This document shows, piece by piece, positions 51,919 through 56,648 of a stretch of DNA of 56,648 bases (positions are counted from its first letter, which is position 1; each line of letters starts with the position of its first letter). Origin of the DNA: an uncultured Myxococcales bacterium (GTDB lineage: Bacteria; Myxococcota_A; UBA9042). Under the pieces are notes generated by a model. That model was not told the origin of the DNA, ran no database searches, and was given only the letters and a program-made list of their open reading frames with translations. The position numbers and the translations under genes are program-made. The stretch covers positions 1-56,648 of the forward strand of contig CAITYF010000209.1 in the NCBI GenBank assembly GCA_903896545.1, in the 5' to 3' direction.

Positions 51919-53124
51919 TTAGATCGCTCTCGCTTCCACGTCGCGGATTCCCAGCAGGTACAGAATCGCGTCCAAATTGCGCTGGTTCACGACGTACTTG
52001 GCCTGCTCACGCACAACCTGTTTGGCGTTGAACGCGATGCCCAAGCCAGCGCGGTTCAGCATGTCCAAGTCGTTCGCGCCGTCGCCGATGGCGATGACCT
52101 GCTCCAGCGAGACGCGCTCGATCTGCGCGATCTCTTCCAGCAGTTCCGCCTTGCGCTTGCGGTTCACTATCGCGCCCAGGACCTTTCCCGTGAGCTTGCC
52201 GTCCACGATCTCCAGCTGGTTGGCAAAAGCGTAGTCGAGGCCAAGACGTGCGCGGATCGGCTCCGCCACTTCGATGAACCCGCCCGATATGACGGCCAAG
52301 CGGTAGCCCAGCCGCTTCAGGACGCGGATGAGGTGCTCGGCGCCGGGCGTCAGGTGAATCACGCTCTGGACGTCCTCCAGAATGCTCGCAGGTGCGCCGC
52401 GCAGCAGCATGACGCGTTCGCGGAGCGCGTCGTCGAACTGCAATTCGCCGTTCATCGCGCGGTGGGTGATCTCCGCAACCCGGTCAAAAACGCCGTGCTT
52501 CCGCGCAAGTTCGTCGATCACTTCCTGCTGGATCAGCGTCGAATCCATGTCCATCACGACGAGCCGCTTGGACCGCCGCATCAAACCTTCGGGCTGTAGC
52601 GCGACGTCGCAGCCCAGAAGCGCCTGCATTTGCAGCAGATCCTGCTTTAAGCCGGCATCGTCGCCCGCGCCATCCGCCGCCGACAAGAGCAGCTCAATCG
52701 ACAGCAAGCCGGCGTCGGACAGCCGGTGAATCCGATCAATCGCAAAGCCGCGCGCCGACGCGTACCGCGTGGCCGTCGCCAGCATGTCAGCAGAAACTTG
52801 CGGCGCCAGAAGCGTCACAGCCCAACTGTGCCGCGCCGCCTTGGCCTGCGGGTGGGCGCGATCGACCGTTCGCAACGTCACCTGAACCTTAAGCGCATCG
52901 GCTTCAAACAGCAGCGACGGGCGCAGGCGCGCTTCGTCCTCGTCGACAAGCAGGTTCAGCGTCAGCTGGCCTTCCACGAGGACTTGCTCCACGTCCAAGA
53001 GCGGTACGCCGCGTTCGGCAAGGAAAGCAGCGATCGCGGCGGTCAAGCCAGGACGATCGGTGCCGGTGAAGGAAATGAGCAGCGCTTGGGGAGTCGTGTT
53101 GGCCATGACGCGGGAGCTTGGCAT
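51919..53124 (-). CDS. serB: Phosphoserine phosphatase with N-terminal ACT domains
   Basis: The product is 401 aa. Two ACT-like domains (about 10-170; LLISFTGTDRPGLTAAIAAF, then SWAVTLLAPQVSADML) precede the HAD phosphatase domain with nucleophile motif VMDMDSTLI, the SGGFIEV Ser, Lys in VNRKRKAELL, and GDGANDLDML. It makes serine from phosphoserine; the ACT pair suggests feedback binding of an amino acid. ATG 53124 is used, with AAGGA about 12 nt upstream; ATG 53106 (MANTTPQALL) is an alternative. It is divergent from prmC. Confidence 0.93.
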   Translation of the reverse strand: MPSSRVMANTTPQALLISFTGTDRPGLTAAIAAFLAERGVPLLDVEQVLVEGQLTLNLLVDEDEARLRPSLLFEADALKVQVTLRTVDRAHPQAKAARHSWAVTLLAPQVSADMLATATRYASARGFAIDRIHRLSDAGLLSIELLLSAADGAGDDAGLKQDLLQMQALLGCDVALQPEGLMRRSKRLVVMDMDSTLIQQEVIDELARKHGVFDRVAEITHRAMNGELQFDDALRERVMLLRGAPASILEDVQSVIHLTPGAEHLIRVLKRLGYRLAVISGGFIEVAEPIRARLGLDYAFANQLEIVDGKLTGKVLGAIVNRKRKAELLEEIAQIERVSLEQVIAIGDGANDLDMLNRAGLGIAFNAKQVVREQAKYVVNQRNLDAILYLLGIRDVEARAI

Positions 53125-53258
53125 GCGGTCAGACGTCCTTCAAGCCGTCAGGCGGCGGCAGATCGCGAACGGCAAAGTTCCGAACATCCAACAAGCGCGC
53201 GTGAAACAGTTGCAACGCTGCGACCGCTGTGGCACTTGGCCGTTGCGAGGAGACTGCT

Positions 53259-54140
53259 GTGACCGACGACATTTGGACCCTACAACGCCTGCGCGACTGG
53301 ACGTGCGACTACTTGCAGAAGAACGGTTCAGCCACGCCGCGGTTGGACACGGATCTGCTGTTGGGTGAAGTGTTGAAGCTGCCGCGACTGCAGATTCTGA
53401 TGCGCCTGGAACAGATCGTGCAAAAAGAGGAGTTGGCCGCCTACAAGGGGCTGGTCAAACGCCGCGCGGCGCGTGAGCCGGTGGCGTACATTCTCGGACG
53501 GCGTGCGTTTTACGATTTGGACCTGCGCGTGGACAAGCGCGTACTCGTGCCGCGGCCGGAAACGGAAACGCTTGTCGATGTCGTGCTGCTGTTCTTGAAG
53601 GAGCCCGCGACGCCCGAAGGCGCGGTCCTCGACTTGTGCACAGGGTCGGGCGCGATCGCGCTGGCGGTGGCCAAGGCGCTGCGCGCGCGGCAGTCGGAAC
53701 GCGCGCTGTGGGCGACGGATGTGAGCGGACCGGCTCTGGAAGTCGCCCAGCAGAACGCGACGCTGCTGGACTTGCAGTTGGAACTCCGGCAGGGCGATCT
53801 CTGGGACGCGCTACCGCAGGATCAACGCTTCGCCGTGATCGCGAGCAACCCGCCGTACGTGCTGCACGACGTGATCGCGGGACTGGAGCCGGATGTGCGC
53901 GCGTGGGAACCGCACTTGGCGCTGGACGGTGGTGCCGACGGGCTGGAGATCCTGCGGCGCATCGCTGCCCACGCGGCGGAGCGCTTGCTGCCGGGCGGGT
54001 TGCTGGCGGTGGAACTGGGCAGTCCGGCTCAAGGACGCGCAATGGCGGAACTGCTCGCCGCTCACGGGCTGCAGGGCGGGAAGACTGAGCTGATCACGGA
54101 AGGTCCGACGAGCCTCGTCACGGTTCGCGCTCCGGGCTGA
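53259..54140 (+). CDS. prmC: Peptide chain release factor N5-glutamine methyltransferase
   Basis: The product is 293 aa. The N-terminal helical bundle (RLDTDLLLGEVLKL, then REPVAYILGRRAFYDLDLRVD) and RVLVPRPETE lead to a Rossmann methyltransferase with LDLCTGSGAIALA, ATDVSGPALEVA and the catalytic SNPPYV. It methylates the GGQ glutamine of release factors. A GTG start at 53259 is chosen because GAGGAG lies 7 nt upstream. Confidence 0.94.
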   Translation: MTDDIWTLQRLRDWTCDYLQKNGSATPRLDTDLLLGEVLKLPRLQILMRLEQIVQKEELAAYKGLVKRRAAREPVAYILGRRAFYDLDLRVDKRVLVPRPETETLVDVVLLFLKEPATPEGAVLDLCTGSGAIALAVAKALRARQSERALWATDVSGPALEVAQQNATLLDLQLELRQGDLWDALPQDQRFAVIASNPPYVLHDVIAGLEPDVRAWEPHLALDGGADGLEILRRIAAHAAERLLPGGLLAVELGSPAQGRAMAELLAAHGLQGGKTELITEGPTSLVTVRAPG

Positions 54141-54172
54141 ACGCCGTCATCGATGCGGACTATCGCACGTCG

Positions 54173-54192
54173 GCATTTTCGGCTAAAAATGC
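54173..54192. other. Small A/T-stem hairpin after prmC
   Basis: GCATTTT-CGGCTA-AAAATGC is a perfect 7-bp inverted repeat 33 bp after the prmC stop and 33 bp before the next start. It is too A/T-rich for a strong terminator and might be an operator for the SDR gene. Confidence 0.3.
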
Positions 54193-54224
54193 AAGCGGGT
54201 TCGCCCCCTTGAACGGAGATCGGT

Positions 54225-55049
54225 ATGGCAGTGGATTCACGGCGCTGGGCGGTCATCACTGGCGCATCTGCTGGTTTAGGTGCTGATTTTGCCCGCCAAT
54301 TGGCCGCGTCAGGCTGGCACCTCGTGCTAGTCGCGCGTCGCCTGGATCGCCTCCAAGCGCTGGCCGATGAGATTCGCAATGCACATCGCGATGTGGATAT
54401 CGAGGTGATCGCACTTGATCTCAGTCAAGCCGACGCCCCGGCGATGCTGCTGGAGCGTGCGACGGCCCGCAATCGACAGATTCAAGCGCTCATCAACAAC
54501 GCCGGTTTTGGCACGTACGGGCCGTTTGAAGAGCTGCCGTGGGACCGCCAGCAGGAGATGCTGATGCTGAACGTGGTTCGGCTGACCGAACTGTGCTGGC
54601 TGTTTGCGCGCCACATGCGGGAACACGGACAGGTCGCGCACATCCTGAACGTCGGGTCGATGGCCGCATTTCAGCCGACGCCGTTCTTTGCCGCGTACGG
54701 CGCGACAAAGGCGTATGTCCGCAACTTCACAGAGTCGTTGGCGTGGGAACTGCGCGACACGGCCATTCGCGTCTCGTGTCTCTCGCCGGGCGCCACGCGG
54801 ACTGAATTCTCCGACGTCGCGGGCATCGCGATCCCGGCCCTTTCAGACCGCACGCAGATGGAATCGCCCGATGTCGTGCGCCGCGGGATTGCGGGCATGC
54901 TCGCCGGAAAACCGCAGATCGTCCCGGGATTCATCAACCATCTGAACGCCTTCATCAGCCGACTGTTGCCGCGCCGCATCCTCGCCTGGGGTGCCGTGAT
55001 CGCAATGGGTGGGCGCGAGACTATGCGCGATCGCGCCGGGGACAAGTAG
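54225..55049 (+). CDS. Short-chain dehydrogenase/reductase
   Basis: The product is 274 aa. The nucleotide-binding motif TGASAGLG (12-19), VARR at the second strand (favouring NADP), NNAGFG, the Ser of NVGSMAAF and YGATK (catalytic Tyr and Lys) define a classical SDR. It falls in the DltE/YqjQ-like group acting on acyl or keto lipids, but the substrate is not identifiable. GGAG lies 7 nt before the ATG. The membrane protein gene follows after 25 bp. Confidence 0.92.
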   Translation: MAVDSRRWAVITGASAGLGADFARQLAASGWHLVLVARRLDRLQALADEIRNAHRDVDIEVIALDLSQADAPAMLLERATARNRQIQALINNAGFGTYGPFEELPWDRQQEMLMLNVVRLTELCWLFARHMREHGQVAHILNVGSMAAFQPTPFFAAYGATKAYVRNFTESLAWELRDTAIRVSCLSPGATRTEFSDVAGIAIPALSDRTQMESPDVVRRGIAGMLAGKPQIVPGFINHLNAFISRLLPRRILAWGAVIAMGGRETMRDRAGDK

Positions 55050-55074
55050 CCAGCGCCACCGGGAGAAGCAAAAC

Positions 55075-55587
55075 ATGCCGAATTCAACACAGGATCAACG
55101 CGTTAAAGAGCGCCCCACGTCGCCAACCAACGCGTATGACGAGTTCAACCTCGACAACGATCCCGACGCGCGCTTCATCGCCCGCCGCGGTCGCCGCGCC
55201 CAGGACTCATCGGGTGGCTTGACGCAATTCTTCGCTGGCGTCGCGGCTTTTGGCCTTGGCACGTACATGCTCTTCGCCCGCGTCATGGTCAGCGCTGGCA
55301 TCACGGGCGCGGGCATGTTCGGCGTCGGCTTCGGTTCAGGACCGCACCTGGGCATGACGTTGCTGCCGTTTGTCGCCGGCATCATCGTGCTCTTCGTTCA
55401 AGGGAGCGGCAAACTCGGCTGGGGATTGATGGGCGGCGGCGTCGCGCTCCTGATTCTGCAGATCATCTCCAGCATGCAGATGCACTTTATGGCGACACCG
55501 TTGCCGATGGTTCTCCTGATCATCGGGCTCATGGCGTCCGGCATCGGATTGATCGCGCGGTCACTGCGTGGGTCGGCCGACGAATAG
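55075..55587 (+). CDS. Small integral membrane protein of unknown function
   Basis: The product is 170 aa. A hydrophilic N-terminal 45 residues (charged, RRGRRAQDSSGG) precede about four Gly-rich hydrophobic segments (LTQFFAGVAAFGLGTYMLF, TLLPFVAGIIVLFVQ, GWGLMGGGVALLILQIIS, PLPMVLLIIGLMASGIGLIA) and a short charged tail. No family is recognised. ATG 55075 is preceded by GGGAG at about 11 nt; it probably shares a transcript with the SDR gene. Confidence 0.75.
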   Translation: MPNSTQDQRVKERPTSPTNAYDEFNLDNDPDARFIARRGRRAQDSSGGLTQFFAGVAAFGLGTYMLFARVMVSAGITGAGMFGVGFGSGPHLGMTLLPFVAGIIVLFVQGSGKLGWGLMGGGVALLILQIISSMQMHFMATPLPMVLLIIGLMASGIGLIARSLRGSADE

Positions 55588-55652
55588 GGTCGGTCGCCCG
55601 GCGAGGGAAACGGCGGACTTCATCGCGCTGCTGCCACTGCGGCGACGCGTTC

Positions 55653-55862
55653 TTACTTGGCGAATTCGTTGCGATTCGAACAGCCCTGCGGGCAATGAAA
55701 GCACGCGGAACGTTTGTCATCGAACGCGTTCGCGTCGAGGTAGTCCTCCAGACACCGCTCGATCGTCAAACGGCGGCGGCGCGGGCGGCAGTAGAATTCG
55801 TTGTCGAGCGTCAAGCGCTCGGAACGAACACGGCGGACTTCTTGGATTTCAGCGAGAGTCAT
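55653..55862 (-). CDS. Small Cys-motif (putative zinc-binding) protein
   Basis: The product is 69 aa from ATG 55862, which also lies within a longer open frame. It has five cysteines arranged C-x(11)-C-x(17)-C-x(2)-C-x(3)-C: YCRPRRRRLTIERCLEDYLD and CFHCPQGCSNRN. Small proteins with an LTxxxC segment and a CxxCxxG-like cluster are widespread and probably bind zinc; no function is known. It faces the Rrf2 gene across about 210 bp. Confidence 0.6.
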   Translation of the reverse strand: MTLAEIQEVRRVRSERLTLDNEFYCRPRRRRLTIERCLEDYLDANAFDDKRSACFHCPQGCSNRNEFAK

Positions 55863-55934
55863 GTCGGCCTCGGGGCGGCTGGCACAGGGTTCTTGAACGC
55901 GGACCAATTCGGTCCTGATTCAAGGTATGCTACG

Positions 55935-55952
55935 ACTTGACCAGCGTCAAGT
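55935..55952. promoter_or_regulatory. 18-bp dyad upstream of the Rrf2-family gene
   Basis: ACTTGAC-CAGC-GTCAAGT has perfect 7-bp arms. It lies 121 bp before the Rrf2 ATG, between two divergent genes, and suits a dimeric repressor. Whether Rrf2 itself binds it is not known. Confidence 0.45.
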
Positions 55953-56072
55953 GGCGGTGTGATGCAGGTTAGGTCCATACGGATTCGCAGCCAATTCTTC
56001 ACACTTCAACACACGAGATGAGCCGGGTACAGCTTAGAACGTAGGCAGCGACCCATTCGCTTGGTCTGTCCC

Positions 56073-56564
56073 ATGTTCAAAGTCAGTCGAAAATCCGAGT
56101 ACGCGCTCATTGCGGTGCAGCACATGGCGCGCCGCGCCCGCGATGGGGTCACTTCCGTAGCAGAACTCGCGCAAGCCGAGAATATTCCACCCGACATCCT
56201 CGCGAAGGTCCTTCAAGGTCTCAAACGCGCTGGACTATTGACTGCTGCGAAGGGGGCCGGCGGCGGCTATCGCTTGTCGCGGCCAGTTCAGGAGATCCAG
56301 TTCCTCGACGTGGTCCGACCGTTTGAAGAGCAGCTTTCGGTCGTGACCTGCCAAAATGACCACGGCGGATGCGATCGCGGGGGCGACTGTACGTTGCGCG
56401 ACCCGATGAAGGTGCTCAACGCGTTCGTGCTTCGCCAGTTCTCGAACTTGACCATGGACATGTTCTTGTCGCCGCACAAACTCGTCCACCACGCGCGCGC
56501 GGACGTGACGATCGCCGAAAGCGCCCTGCACCGCTGGTCGGCAGAGGCCGATGTCGCCGGGTAG
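56073..56564 (+). CDS. Rrf2-family transcriptional regulator with Fe-S cluster cysteines
   Basis: The product is 163 aa. It has the Rrf2 winged helix (KVSRKSEYALIAVQHMARRA, SVAELAQAENIPPDILAKVL, LKRAGLLTAAKGAGGGYRL) and a dimerisation helix. The cluster-binding segment has three cysteines, CQNDHGGCDRGGDC, spaced C-x6-C-x5-C, similar to IscR/NsrR proteins. It could therefore sense iron-sulfur status, redox or NO. ATG 56073 (MFKVSRKSEY) is chosen over an upstream start. No isc or NO-detoxification gene is visible before the right edge, so its regulon is unknown. Confidence 0.92.
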   Translation: MFKVSRKSEYALIAVQHMARRARDGVTSVAELAQAENIPPDILAKVLQGLKRAGLLTAAKGAGGGYRLSRPVQEIQFLDVVRPFEEQLSVVTCQNDHGGCDRGGDCTLRDPMKVLNAFVLRQFSNLTMDMFLSPHKLVHHARADVTIAESALHRWSAEADVAG

Positions 56565-56648
56565 TCGACCCGACGCGCTGGTGCCTGGACGATACCGGAG
56601 CGCGCAGCCCGTTTGCTACTGCCAGACCTGACCCAAACTCCCCGAACC

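Noticed and set aside
53230..53247. TGGCAC...GTTGC before prmC as a sigma-54 promoter
   Set aside because: There are 12 nt rather than 10 between GG and GC, which sigma-54 does not tolerate.
56615..56648. Right-edge sequence as another copy of the left-edge repeat
   Set aside because: Reverse-complement similarity is limited to a short GTTTGGGTCAGG-like stretch; too weak to call.

Overview
The window is GC-rich, gene-dense bacterial chromosome. It most resembles a deltaproteobacterial/Myxococcota-type Gram-negative. The pointers are a zinc-ribbon Ser/Thr kinase, large PAS/GAF hybrid kinases, sigma-54 activators, a Cys-rich VCBS lipoprotein, frequent GTG starts set by strong Shine-Dalgarno (SD) sites, and outer-membrane beta-barrels. 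The species cannot be named from the sequence. No phage, complete insertion sequence, CRISPR array or rRNA was seen.

Layout. 1-220: a tandem 81-bp repeat, with a diverged copy near 41,450. 226-6,685 (minus): an envelope export operon of ABC ATPase, two FtsX-type permeases, a LolA-like sorting protein and an outer-membrane barrel. 6,856-10,687 (minus): Ser/Thr kinase, MBL hydrolase and holA. 10,842-10,917: tRNA-Asn with terminator, followed by a gene-poor stretch to about 13,200 that holds one barrel-like gene and two decayed remnants. 13,208-34,945: a 22-kb sensory island. 35,010-56,564: mixed housekeeping and hypothetical genes (VCBS lipoprotein, DUF4258 protein, D12 DNA methylase, class II photolyase, CinA-like protein, PDZ-TlpA protein, DedA, ParB-like HTH protein, queG, intramembrane protease, PPDK with its regulator, serB, prmC, SDR, Rrf2 regulator).

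The sensory island is the core of the window. Its minus-strand arm encodes a receiver protein, an NtrC-type sigma-54 activator, an H-NOX heme sensor, an HNOBA-domain histidine kinase and a giant hybrid kinase. Its plus-strand arm encodes a GAF/PAS hybrid kinase, a CheR methyltransferase, a membrane hybrid kinase, a receiver-PAS-GGDEF-EAL protein, a receiver-HPt protein, a GlcG/HbpS-type heme-binding protein and another hybrid kinase. The distal-pocket sequence of the H-NOX points to NO rather than O2. The array looks like a much enlarged version of the known H-NOX/c-di-GMP networks.

The main discovery candidate links this island to a distant intergenic region. Two tandem copies of a 17-bp dyad (TGTYTCA-N3-TGAGAMA type) lie about 145-165 bp upstream of a sigma-54 promoter in front of the H-NOX gene. 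Two more copies lie about 135-175 bp upstream of a near-perfect sigma-54 promoter (TGGCACGGGGGTTGCA, 51,488) between ppdK and serB. That promoter faces no annotated gene. It faces a roughly 250-nt stretch with two tandem CTCCTTTCACC elements (anti-Shine-Dalgarno-like), a UUCG-capped hairpin, a long second hairpin and a strong intrinsic terminator. I propose a sigma-54-dependent small RNA controlled by the activator of the H-NOX island.
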